Counted from the stretch's first letter, positions 1 through 7,154 are shown. The stretch is 7,977 nt of DNA from Candidatus Omnitrophota bacterium (GCA_028712045.1 JAQTRA010000043.1:1-7977), one strand, 5' to 3'. The notes: generated by a model not told the origin, from the sequence alone. Program-made: numbers and translations.

Positions 1-981
1 TCCTTCGATATCGCCAAAATCCAGTTTATTAAACCGGTATTTTCCGCAGGCCAGCGTCAAAATTACGCAATCCTGGGGTACTTTTTCGGCAAACTCAGTA
101 TAATAGTTCCTACCCGGCTTAGCTCCATCGCAACCGCCGATTAAAAAGAAATGCTTAATTTTACCTTGTTTAACTAAACTGACAATTTTATCCGCTAACC
201 CTAAAATTGCGCTGTGGTGGAAACCTGTCCAGATCTTTTTGCCGGGCGCCTCAGGCAAAGGCGGCAAAGATTTAGCTTTCGCAATTAAAGCTTTAAAATC
301 CCGGGATTTTAAATGCGTTGCTCCGGATACACCGGTAATACCGATAGTAAACAACCTGTTTAGGTAAGTATTTTCCGGAGGGATTAATACACAGTTAGTC
401 GTAGCCAGCAGCGCGCCGCTAAAAGTATTAAACTCTTTCTTCTGTTCCTGCCAGGCGCCGCCGTAATTACCGGCTAAATGCTTAAATTTCTTAAGCAGCG
501 GGTAGCCATGCGCCGGAAGCATCTCGCTATGCGTATAAACATTTACTCCCGTGCCCTCGGTTTGTTTAAGTAATTCATAAAGATCAAGTAAATCATGGCC
601 CGTAATTAAAATACCCGGGCCGGCCTTAGTTCCGGTTTCCACTGCCGTAGGGACAGGATTGCCGAATTTCTGCGTATGCGCAGTGTCTAGCATCTCCATC
701 GTCTTTAAATTAACTGCCCCGCATTTTAAAACTAAATCCAGATACTGGTTTAAATCAAAACTGACATTGGTCACGGTTTTAAAAAGCGCCTCATGCATAA
801 AAGCATCCACTTCTTCCTCATGGGCACCCAGCTGACGGGCATGATAAGCATACGCAGCAATGCCTTTTAAACCATATAAAAGAGTATCCTGTAGGCTCTG
901 AATATCTTCATTTTTGCCGCAAACGCCAAGTTTTGTGCAACCCGTTCCACCTACCGTCTGTTCACATTGATAACAAAACAT
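1..981 (-). CDS. hcp: Hybrid cluster protein (hydroxylamine reductase type), short class III-like form, C-terminus cut by window edge
   Basis: The visible 327 residues are the N-terminal part of a hybrid cluster protein, a cytoplasmic Fe-S enzyme that reduces hydroxylamine in vitro and is linked to nitric oxide detoxification and protein S-nitrosylation. The N-terminal motif is C3-X2-C6-X8-C15-X5-C21, the [4Fe-4S] spacing of strict anaerobes. Hybrid-cluster ligands appear in order: H129 (GHDLLDLYELL), E153 (THSEMLPAHGYP), C197 (TTNC), C284 (GGCDGA, the expected persulfide cysteine) and C312 (LACGKYRFN). The last Cys, Glu and Lys ligands would lie beyond the edge. From remembered ligand numbers of Desulfovibrio vulgaris Hcp (H244, E268, C312), each of the first three is displaced by 115 residues. 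The early helical bundle is therefore missing, as in class III proteins of Thermotoga and methanogens. The ATG follows AGGAGGT by 5 bp and the gene starts 12 bp after the Rrf2 gene, so the two are almost certainly cotranscribed. The family assignment is secure; the physiological substrate is inferred. Confidence 0.96.
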   Translation of the reverse strand, partial: MFCYQCEQTVGGTGCTKLGVCGKNEDIQSLQDTLLYGLKGIAAYAYHARQLGAHEEEVDAFMHEALFKTVTNVSFDLNQYLDLVLKCGAVNLKTMEMLDTAHTQKFGNPVPTAVETGTKAGPGILITGHDLLDLYELLKQTEGTGVNVYTHSEMLPAHGYPLLKKFKHLAGNYGGAWQEQKKEFNTFSGALLATTNCVLIPPENTYLNRLFTIGITGVSGATHLKSRDFKALIAKAKSLPPLPEAPGKKIWTGFHHSAILGLADKIVSLVKQGKIKHFFLIGGCDGAKPGRNYYTEFAEKVPQDCVILTLACGKYRFNKLDFGDIEG

Positions 982-986
982 TACCT

Positions 987-993
987 ACCTCCT
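987..993 (-). promoter_or_regulatory. Strong Shine-Dalgarno site of hcp
   Basis: AGGAGGT, read on the minus strand, follows directly on the TAA stop of the upstream regulator gene and sits 5 bp before the hcp ATG. It is a full match to the anti-Shine-Dalgarno core. It fixes the hcp start and implies that hcp can be translated efficiently in its own right. Confidence 0.85.
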
Positions 994-1389
994 TTATACT
1001 AATGAAGCAATATTTATTGCCTTAAGCTGCCTTATTACATCATCCTCAATACTGCTTAGTTTCTTTCTTAACACACATTTACCTCTGTTAGGGCATATAT
1101 TTTTTTTTAAAAAACACTCGTTTAAACTTATCTCACCCTGAAAAATACGCATTATTCTTATTAAATTAAGTTTCCCGGCAGGAATACCTAATTGAAACCC
1201 TCCGCTAGAGCCCTTGGAAGACTTAAGCACCCTATTTCTGCTTAACACCTGCAAAATCTTACGCATAAACGGCTGCGGCACACCTAACTTTTTAACTAAT
1301 TCTTCCACCGTGACTTTGGATTTACTTTGTTTGGCAATATAACAGAGCGCGCGTAACGCGTAATCTGTATTGCGGGTGATCAGCTTCAT
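994..1389 (-). CDS. Rrf2-family transcriptional regulator with three candidate Fe-S cysteines
   Basis: This 131-residue protein has the Rrf2 layout: an N-terminal winged helix (MKLITRNTDYALRALCYIA; recognition helix near residues 38-50, PFMRKILQVL; wing SSKGSSGGFQLG) and a C-terminal cysteine cluster. The cysteines are C92, C99 and C105 (C-X6-C-X5-C), close to the IscR ligands (C92, C98, C104), so an Fe-S sensor is likely. IscR and NsrR are relatives that sense Fe-S status or nitric oxide. A GTG lies 9 bp upstream in frame, but AGGAG overlaps it and is 8 bp before the ATG, so I use the ATG. It sits 12 bp before hcp and downstream of a promoter overlapped by an inverted repeat. Autoregulation and control of hcp, probably in response to NO or redox stress, is the natural inference. 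I do not call it NsrR, because the ligand and signal cannot be told from sequence. Confidence 0.93.
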   Translation of the reverse strand: MKLITRNTDYALRALCYIAKQSKSKVTVEELVKKLGVPQPFMRKILQVLSRNRVLKSSKGSSGGFQLGIPAGKLNLIRIMRIFQGEISLNECFLKKNICPNRGKCVLRKKLSSIEDDVIRQLKAINIASLV

Positions 1390-1397
1390 TAACAACA

Positions 1398-1402
1398 CTC
1401 CT
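1398..1402 (-). promoter_or_regulatory. Shine-Dalgarno site that decides the Rrf2 start
   Basis: AGGAG on the minus strand stands 8 bp before the ATG at 1389. It overlaps the alternative GTG at 1396-1398, which would be left without a usable ribosome binding site. Confidence 0.75.
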
Positions 1403-1432
1403 TAATTATAATTTATGAGTCCAGTGGGTAGT

Positions 1433-1516
1433 TTAACGTCGTGCCCGGGACAATCTACTGCAGCCTTCTTTACAGTGAGCTACCGGCCTAAGCATATATC
1501 TTATGGCTACTGACAT
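1433..1516 (-). CDS. Candidate 27-residue leader peptide, Cys/Arg-rich, upstream of the Rrf2-hcp operon
   Basis: A short ORF starts at ATG 1514-1516 and ends at TAA 1433-1435. Its start is preceded by AAGGGGGTGAT (1522-1532), which matches the ideal ribosome binding sequence except at one position, with about 9 bp to the ATG. The peptide begins MSVAIRYMLRP and contains a C-X3-C pair (HCKEGC, C15 and C19). It ends SRLSRARR and has six arginines in 27 residues. It lies about 20 nt after the expected transcription start and 43 nt before the regulator's ATG, the position of a regulatory leader ORF. I do not recognise a named family. It could be a leader peptide coupling translation to expression of the downstream genes, a small functional metal- or thiol-reactive protein, or a chance ORF. 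The ribosome binding site makes chance less likely. Confidence 0.6.
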   Translation of the reverse strand: MSVAIRYMLRPVAHCKEGCSRLSRARR

Positions 1517-1521
1517 TTTTA

Positions 1522-1532
1522 ATCACCCCCTT
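1522..1532 (-). promoter_or_regulatory. Near-ideal ribosome binding site of the leader ORF
   Basis: AAGGGGGTGAT on the minus strand differs at one base from the perfect 16S complement AAGGAGGTGAT. It stands at normal distance from the ATG at 1516. No other start codon uses it. Confidence 0.65.
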
Positions 1533-1541
1533 ACTTTAGTT

Positions 1542-1566
1542 AAATGATACCACAATAGTATCATTT
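1542..1566. promoter_or_regulatory. Perfect 9-bp inverted repeat, probable operator
   Basis: The arms AAATGATAC (1542-1550) and GTATCATTT (1558-1566) are exact reverse complements around a 7-bp spacer, giving a 25-bp dyad. It runs from the last base of the -35 box through the -10 box of the Rrf2-hcp promoter, so a bound protein would block RNA polymerase. The total length is typical of sites for Rrf2-family dimers, and the encoded regulator is the obvious candidate. As RNA from the upstream permease gene it would form an AT-rich hairpin without a clear U tract, so a terminator role is less likely. Confidence 0.72.
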
Positions 1567-1571
1567 GTCAA
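1544..1571 (-). promoter_or_regulatory. Sigma70-type promoter of the leader-Rrf2-hcp operon
   Basis: On the minus strand the -35 box is TTGACA (1566-1571, a full consensus match). A 16-bp spacer follows, then the -10 box TATCAT (1544-1549, five of six matches). The expected transcription start is near 1537. The promoter begins 8 bp past the permease stop, so the stress operon can be controlled separately from the genes upstream of it. Confidence 0.78.
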
Positions 1572-1578
1572 GTAATTT

Positions 1579-2616
1579 TTATTTTATTAATTGGTTAAAT
1601 AAATAACCTAATAAGATTACCTGCGGGACAGTAACCAGCGGCATCCATAAAGCCACGCGCCGGCCGACATTGCTCCAAAGCAGGCCGATCTCGGTATAGT
1701 CCGTAACTACTCCGGCCATTAAGAAAACAAAGCTATTACCTAAAGCCTGGCTCTGCCGATAAATCTCAAATGCCAGGGGGCTTGAACCTTCAGAGCAAAC
1801 CTCAATTACCGTAGCCAAAGCTAAGGTCACCAATAAACCCAAAAAAGTCGGGCCCATAAATTTATGGAAAAAATGCACCGGGATAAATGCTCCGGCAAGG
1901 CTGGCTAAAAGCATACCCAAGATTATCCACCAGAGCACCATTTGAGATAAGGCAATTGCGCCGCTGGCCACTCCTCTTGAATCTTTGATTAACGACTGCC
2001 AATTAAATTTATAATTTTTCACGCGTTGGCCGAAATCCTTGCGGATTGAATAATCCTTAGAGACCTCGACGATATTTTTATTCTTCTCAATCAACCCTTT
2101 TTTTTCAAGGCAAATAAATATAAATCCCGTATTCAAAGCGATAATTATGGCGGCCAAAATAATAAAAAGGCCTTTCAGCCCGAAAAGGCTTAAAAGCATC
2201 ATGGTTACCGCAAAATTCGCCCAGGGGCTGGCTAAAAGAAAACTAACTACTGCCGGGTTTGACGCTCCTTTTTTATGCAGCTGAATAGACAAAGCTAATA
2301 TCCCGTGGCTGCAAGCACTCATTAAAAATCCTAAAAGTACGGCATTGATAATAGTCAGCCCAGATTTTCTGGACAATACCTTAGAAATATACTCCCGGGG
2401 GATATAATAATCAATCATCCCCCCGAGGAATAAACCCAAAGCTACTGCCCACCAGATAGATTTAAAGTAAGAAAATAAAACTTTGCGAAAAGTTACTAAC
2501 CCGGGGAAAAAATACGAAAGTAAAACTAAGGCAAGCGTAAAAACAAAAACTAAAAAAAGCTTATTCTTGAGTATGCCCTTGCCGGAACTTGAACAGCAAG
2601 CATGTTCATTTGGCAT
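1579..2616 (-). CDS. DUF318/ArsP-type permease
   Basis: This 345-residue polytopic membrane protein has about eight hydrophobic segments. It has two related halves: a first motif near residues 98-125 (SACSHGILALSIQLHKKG, then FLLASPWANF) and a second near the C-terminal third (VIEVCSEGSSPLAFEIY, then AGVVTDYTEIGLLW). This is the pattern of the DUF318 permeases, whose members include the organoarsenical exporter ArsP and proteins annotated as Cu/Zn efflux transporters. The N-terminus has a vicinal cysteine pair (HACCSSSGK, C7-C8), and each half carries a Cys (C102 in the first), all of which could contact a thiophilic metal or metalloid. A TTG 36 bp upstream is in frame and overlaps the preceding gene, but the ATG at 2616 has GGAG 6 bp ahead, so it is preferred. 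The gene follows the ArsB-like gene by 13 bp, the likely end of the five-gene operon. The family is firm; the substrate is unknown. Confidence 0.88.
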   Translation of the reverse strand: MPNEHACCSSSGKGILKNKLFLVFVFTLALVLLSYFFPGLVTFRKVLFSYFKSIWWAVALGLFLGGMIDYYIPREYISKVLSRKSGLTIINAVLLGFLMSACSHGILALSIQLHKKGASNPAVVSFLLASPWANFAVTMMLLSLFGLKGLFIILAAIIIALNTGFIFICLEKKGLIEKNKNIVEVSKDYSIRKDFGQRVKNYKFNWQSLIKDSRGVASGAIALSQMVLWWIILGMLLASLAGAFIPVHFFHKFMGPTFLGLLVTLALATVIEVCSEGSSPLAFEIYRQSQALGNSFVFLMAGVVTDYTEIGLLWSNVGRRVALWMPLVTVPQVILLGYLFNQLIK

Positions 2617-2622
2617 ATCTGA

Positions 2623-2626
2623 CTCC
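2623..2626 (-). promoter_or_regulatory. Ribosome binding site supporting the internal ATG of the permease gene
   Basis: GGAG on the minus strand lies in the 13-bp gap after the ArsB-like stop codon and 6 bp before the ATG at 2616. It favours this start over the overlapping upstream TTG at 2652. Confidence 0.6.
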
Positions 2627-2629
2627 AGT

Positions 2630-3898
<1,269 letters not shown>

Positions 3899-3907
3899 AT
3901 CCGTCCT

Positions 3908-4291
3908 CTAACTTAAGCTTATAAAAACTATTCCTATAACGATTAATCCAGTGCCTAACCAGCGCAAATGGCTGAATTTTTCTTTCAACACAAACCTGGA
4001 GGCTAAAGCAATAAAGATATAGTGCATACTATCAGCAGAAAAAGCAAAACTAAGATCAGCCTTAGAAAGCACCAGTAACCAGATACACAGGGATATCACG
4101 CTAAAAACAAAACTCAGCCAGATCCGCGGCTGCAGCAATAATTGAAAAATAAATTTGAAAATCTTCCTGAAATTAAACTTAACCGGAAAGTTTAAATTAT
4201 CTATTGCCGACTTTAAAAACAGCTGGTTTGCCGTATCGCACAAACTGGTTAAGGCGATCATAAACAGGATAATCAGCAAGCCTTCTCTCAT
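3908..4291 (-). CDS. Half-size EamA/SMR-type membrane protein, second of a pair
   Basis: This 127-residue protein has four predicted membrane helices, half the size of a normal ten-helix EamA transporter and similar to SMR, ArnE and ArnF proteins. The first helix carries CDTANQLFLKSA. Helix 3 and the following loop read VLSKADLSFAF, then LKEKFSHLRWLGTGLIVIG, the usual EamA C-terminal signature. It aligns well with the gene just upstream (shared patterns D/E-TA-x2-F-x-K-SA, VLSK-x-DLS, and E-x2-S-x-LRW-x-G), so the two are tandem paralogues. Its ATG directly abuts the TAG stop of that gene, implying translational coupling and probably a heterodimeric carrier. It has a longer basic loop (NFRKIFKF) between helices 1 and 2 than its partner. 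The likely cargo is a lipid-linked or small amphipathic molecule at the inner membrane; this is inference from ArnE/ArnF and SMR relatives. Confidence 0.8.
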   Translation of the reverse strand: MREGLLIILFMIALTSLCDTANQLFLKSAIDNLNFPVKFNFRKIFKFIFQLLLQPRIWLSFVFSVISLCIWLLVLSKADLSFAFSADSMHYIFIALASRFVLKEKFSHLRWLGTGLIVIGIVFISLS

Positions 4292-4705
4292 CTACTCTCT
4301 CGCCACCCTTTCTTTGCTGCTCAAGGAAACCAGAATAACCCCCATCAGAATAAGCAATATCCCCACCCACCGCAAAACCGAAATATGCTCATGCAGAAAA
4401 ATAACCGAGACCACCGGAACAAGAATATAGCTGAAACTGGCAATCGGCACCGCTACGCTTAAATCTATTTTAGAAAGGACCGTTGACCAGATAATAAATA
4501 CCGCCGCTACAGTTAATAACCCCGCCCATAAAAATGGCGAAGCAAAAACCGCTTTCAGGAAAACTATTGCGCTGCCTAAATCAACTACCGAAATCTGGGC
4601 TTCAGCTAAAGCGCTTTTTTTAAAAAAGAAATGAATTGCCGTTTCCAGAATATCGCTGGCAATAAGTAGCAGTAATATTTTTAGGGTGACCTTCTTCTTA
4701 AACAT
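4292..4705 (-). CDS. Half-size EamA/SMR-type membrane protein, first of a pair
   Basis: This 137-residue protein has four helices and is the paralogue of the next gene. Helix 1 contains acidic residues and a lysine pair (DILETAIHFFFKKSA). The C-terminal half reads VLSKIDLSVAVPIASFSYILVP, then LHEHISVLRWVGILLILMG, a clear EamA signature. A short basic and acidic tail (SSKERVARE) follows helix 4. SMR-type proteins work as dimers, and this gene has no gap to its partner (stop TAG then ATG), so an obligate heterodimer is likely. The gap to the upstream acyltransferase gene is 5 bp and no good Shine-Dalgarno site is visible, so its translation probably depends on coupling. Possible roles are flipping an undecaprenyl- or lipid-linked precursor, as in ArnE/ArnF, or exporting polyamines or cations like paired SMR proteins. 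The sequence does not decide. Confidence 0.8.
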   Translation of the reverse strand: MFKKKVTLKILLLLIASDILETAIHFFFKKSALAEAQISVVDLGSAIVFLKAVFASPFLWAGLLTVAAVFIIWSTVLSKIDLSVAVPIASFSYILVPVVSVIFLHEHISVLRWVGILLILMGVILVSLSSKERVARE

Positions 4706-4710
4706 GGGTA

Positions 4711-5832
4711 TTATTTTTTGATATCTTCATCAAAATTATCCGGTTTTAACACTAACGCCAATACCTTAAGCAAAAAATTAAAAGCAACATTCCTGTGCTT
4801 TAAATAAGCATAAAGCGGGATAATCTTTCCGCCCAGCCTGATCTTCGGCTCATAATCCGTCTGTCCCGGATGATAATAGCGCAAAGAATGATCAATACAC
4901 CATTTAATATTATACGCCCAGCTGAAAAAATACAAATTATACCGGTTGGATATATCATAATTGAAACCGATAAATTTATCAATGAGTAAATCTTTATAGA
5001 TAAAACAAAGGTTAAAAGCAGCTAACGCGCCATCTACATAGTAAAGAAAAAACCGCGTATGCTCAGATAAATCATCGGATACCTGTAAAAAAAACTTCTT
5101 GGTCAGCCGCTCAAATTTAGTTGCGCCCCCATGATAAGTATTCTCATAGAGCCCGATTACCTGATCAATCTGGCTGCCAATTTCTTGAACCACCTTAACT
5201 TCAATTTTTCCCCGGCTAACCGCTTGCTTTAATTTTTTATTTAAATTTTTACGGGTTGAGCTACCCAAACTTTTAAGATACGCCTCAAAAGAAGGGAAAT
5301 TTAAGTCTAAAAGGACATTGGGGAAGCTTTCTACTTTAGTAAATCCTTTACATTTCAAAGCATCCAATAAAAATGTACTATCTTTTAAGAAATCTTTAAA
5401 GATAGTTAAGGGAGTGCCAAGTTTAAGCGCTAAATTTTTTATGCCGGTTAAAAGCTGCGGAATAAGTTCCGGGTCAGATTTAAAAGACTCCTTAATTCCT
5501 AAAACTCCATACTCCCCAAAAGGCGAGCCGCAGAATAACGTCTTAAGTATTAAAAAACGCGGGAAAATCTTGCGGATTAACTTAATTACTTTAGCTAATA
5601 ATCCTTCCACCGCAATATCCAGGTTGAAATCTGCGCTAAATAGCGGAGCGATAAGTACGATTTCATCACCCCGATAAATAACTAAGTAATAAAAATCAAA
5701 CTCCGCGAGTTCAGAATTACCCAGGGCCCTGTAAAACGGGTAACTCTCGGGAATGTCGCCAAAAACAGCATCCCAGGCTTTTTTATCGATATTATTGATA
5801 TTATCGTAAAGCTTATAAGTAATTTTAGGCAT
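4711..5832 (-). CDS. FemAB/GNAT-like acyltransferase (peptidoglycan/envelope-type)
   Basis: This 373-residue protein has no signal peptide and is probably cytoplasmic or membrane-associated. It fits the FemAB-like branch of the GNAT superfamily, with two tandem GNAT-like lobes. The second, at about residues 190-345, contains RKNLNKKLKQA, TRFFLYYVDGALAAFNLCF and the terminal motif GQTDYEPKIRLGG with PLYAYLKHRN. Such proteins transfer aminoacyl or acyl groups to cell-wall precursors, lipids or exopolysaccharide. The first lobe has a hydrophobic/basic stretch (KVIKLIRKIFPRFLILK) that might touch the membrane. The gene starts at ATG 5832 without a recognisable Shine-Dalgarno site and is the first gene of the leftward operon. 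It is followed after 5 bp by the paired EamA proteins, which suggests it modifies the molecule they carry. The superfamily is likely; acceptor and donor are unknown. Confidence 0.78.
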   Translation of the reverse strand: MPKITYKLYDNINNIDKKAWDAVFGDIPESYPFYRALGNSELAEFDFYYLVIYRGDEIVLIAPLFSADFNLDIAVEGLLAKVIKLIRKIFPRFLILKTLFCGSPFGEYGVLGIKESFKSDPELIPQLLTGIKNLALKLGTPLTIFKDFLKDSTFLLDALKCKGFTKVESFPNVLLDLNFPSFEAYLKSLGSSTRKNLNKKLKQAVSRGKIEVKVVQEIGSQIDQVIGLYENTYHGGATKFERLTKKFFLQVSDDLSEHTRFFLYYVDGALAAFNLCFIYKDLLIDKFIGFNYDISNRYNLYFFSWAYNIKWCIDHSLRYYHPGQTDYEPKIRLGGKIIPLYAYLKHRNVAFNFLLKVLALVLKPDNFDEDIKK

Positions 5833-5864
5833 AATTAAGTGATCGCGAGAACTACAGAGTTATC

Positions 5865-5892
5865 TTGATTTTTGCCTATTTTAGCATAGAAT
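5865..5892 (+). promoter_or_regulatory. Candidate promoter of the aminotransferase-hydrolase pair
   Basis: TTGATT (5865-5870), a 16-bp spacer and TAGAAT (5887-5892) match the sigma70 consensus at four and five of six positions. Transcription would begin near 5899, leaving a short leader before the TTG start at 5925. The spacer contains the -10 element of a possible divergent promoter. Confidence 0.5.
5878..5886 (-). promoter_or_regulatory. Candidate extended -10 promoter of the leftward five-gene operon
   Basis: On the minus strand TGCTAAAAT forms an extended -10 element (TG, one base, TAAAAT with five of six matches). No good -35 box is seen at the right distance, as is usual for extended -10 promoters. 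Transcription would start near 5871, about 40 nt ahead of the acyltransferase ATG. Confidence 0.4.
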
Positions 5893-5924
5893 AGACAAGT
5901 GTGTGAGAAAAAAGGAAACTAAAT

Positions 5925-7145
5925 TTGAGCCTAATCAGAGAGATCCCGCCAACTGCCGGCTGGCCGATTAAAACCAGAAGCTTATTCCCCCCTCTTTTTA
6001 AGAAACTATCTAAAGGGCTGTTGGCCGAAGACTTTAAAAAATACTTAAATGTTCCGGCTGCCCTGCTTACTTACTCCGGAACCGCTGCGTTTTATTTGAT
6101 TTTAGAGAGCATAAAAAAGCTCTCCATTAAAAAAACGGTAATCATCCCGGCTTTTACCTGCCCTTTAATCCCCTTAGCCATAAAAAGAGCGGGCTTAAAA
6201 ATAATACCTTGCGATATAAATCCGGACAACTTCGATTTTGACCTGAATAAATTACAAAGAATCTGCGCAGAAAATAAAGATATCTTAGCCATCCTCGCTG
6301 TGCATTTAGCCGGCATTCCCCTGGAACTAGAAAGTATTAAAAAAATAACTAAAGAAAATAATATTTTCATTATTGAAGATTGCGCGCAAAGTTTAGGAGC
6401 GCAATATCAAAACAAGAAAATAGGCACTATCGGCGAATTTTCTTTTTTCAGCCTTTGCCGGGGCAAGGGCCTGACGATTTATGAAGGCGGGATAGCCTTA
6501 ACTAGCCAAACAAAATATGCTCAGGTATTAGAAAATACCGCAAAAGAAATCATGCCTACGGATATTTTTTCTGAATGTTTAAAAATAACCGAACTATTTG
6601 CTTACAGCTTATTTTATCAGCCGGCCTTATTCTGGTTTGCCTTCAGGCTCCCTCAGTTATTCTGGCAAATGCGCAATAACCCCATCAAAGCAATGGGAGA
6701 ATATTTCGAAGTTAATTTCCCGATACATCAGGTCTCTGCTTACCGCGAATATATCGGGCATCTTAATTTCCCCTATCTGGACAGAGAAATAGATAAACAA
6801 AGGCAAAAGGCGGATTTTTATTTAAAAGAACTCTTGGCTTTTCCCGCGGTCAGGCCGATCCAAGAGTTGGAGCAAACAAAAGCAAGCTATCCTTACCTGA
6901 CGATTATCTTTGACTCATCAGAAAAAAGAAACTCGGCGCTGGATATTTTCAAGAATTCCGGGCTGGGAGTATCGCAAGTGTATTTGCAGGCAATTACCGA
7001 TTACCCTTATTTGCAGGGTATTCTTCCCGGCGTAGATTGCCCGCAGGCCCGGGCAATGGCTGAAAGGACAATAACCTTAAGCACCAGCACATTTTTAAAC
7101 CACAGTGATTTAGCAATGATAATCAAGAAACTTAAACAACTTTAA
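5925..7145 (+). CDS. DegT/DnrJ/EryC1/StrS-family PLP-dependent aminotransferase
   Basis: This 406-residue cytoplasmic enzyme has the usual length and motif order of sugar-nucleotide aminotransferases. These are SGTAA (51-55, phosphate binding), PAFTCP (75-80), EDCAQSLGA (151-159, with D152 pairing to the PLP ring nitrogen) and FSFFSLCRGKGLTIYEGG (172-189). K181 is followed by five residues and then EGG, the same spacing as the catalytic lysine of ArnB. The motif around the lysine (RGKGLTIY) is unlike the commoner KNIT type. Such enzymes usually transfer an amino group from glutamate to a keto-sugar nucleotide. The start is TTG, with AAGGA 8 bp upstream. The only upstream in-frame candidate, GTG at 5901, is followed at once by TGA, and no nearby in-frame ATG exists. 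The hydrolase begins 9 bp downstream. Family certain; the sugar substrate is unknown. Confidence 0.92.
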   Translation: MSLIREIPPTAGWPIKTRSLFPPLFKKLSKGLLAEDFKKYLNVPAALLTYSGTAAFYLILESIKKLSIKKTVIIPAFTCPLIPLAIKRAGLKIIPCDINPDNFDFDLNKLQRICAENKDILAILAVHLAGIPLELESIKKITKENNIFIIEDCAQSLGAQYQNKKIGTIGEFSFFSLCRGKGLTIYEGGIALTSQTKYAQVLENTAKEIMPTDIFSECLKITELFAYSLFYQPALFWFAFRLPQLFWQMRNNPIKAMGEYFEVNFPIHQVSAYREYIGHLNFPYLDREIDKQRQKADFYLKELLAFPAVRPIQELEQTKASYPYLTIIFDSSEKRNSALDIFKNSGLGVSQVYLQAITDYPYLQGILPGVDCPQARAMAERTITLSTSTFLNHSDLAMIIKKLKQL

Positions 7146-7154
7146 AAAGGATAT

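Noticed and set aside
1390..1540. A known riboswitch in the leader
   Set aside because: I could not match the sequence to any riboswitch consensus I know. The visible pairing is short, and a translated leader ORF explains the ribosome binding site better.
1542..1566. The inverted repeat as a Rho-independent terminator of the permease gene
   Set aside because: The stem is AT-rich and is followed by AACTAAAG rather than a U tract. Its exact overlap with a promoter is better explained as an operator.
1555..1575. A possible HcpR (Crp/Fnr-type) site near the hcp operon promoter
   Set aside because: TTGAC is present as part of the -35 box, but the matching GTCAA half-site at the proper spacing is missing.
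4155..4430. Plus-strand ORF of 91 codons across the junction of the two EamA genes
   Set aside because: It is antisense to two clearly conserved coding regions and its translation is low in complexity, with no family features.
4800..4982. Minus-strand 60-codon ORF in another frame of the acyltransferase gene
   Set aside because: It is fully contained within the acyltransferase gene, whose own frame carries the conserved terminal motif.
5318..5677. Plus-strand ORF of 119 codons
   Set aside because: It is antisense to the N-terminal lobe of the acyltransferase gene, without a start signal or recognisable domain.
6092..6370. Minus-strand ORF of 92 codons
   Set aside because: It is antisense to the PLP-binding region of the aminotransferase, whose motifs are intact on the other strand.
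6598..6792. Plus-strand 64-codon ORF inside the aminotransferase gene
   Set aside because: It is in an alternative frame of an intact gene, with no conserved features.
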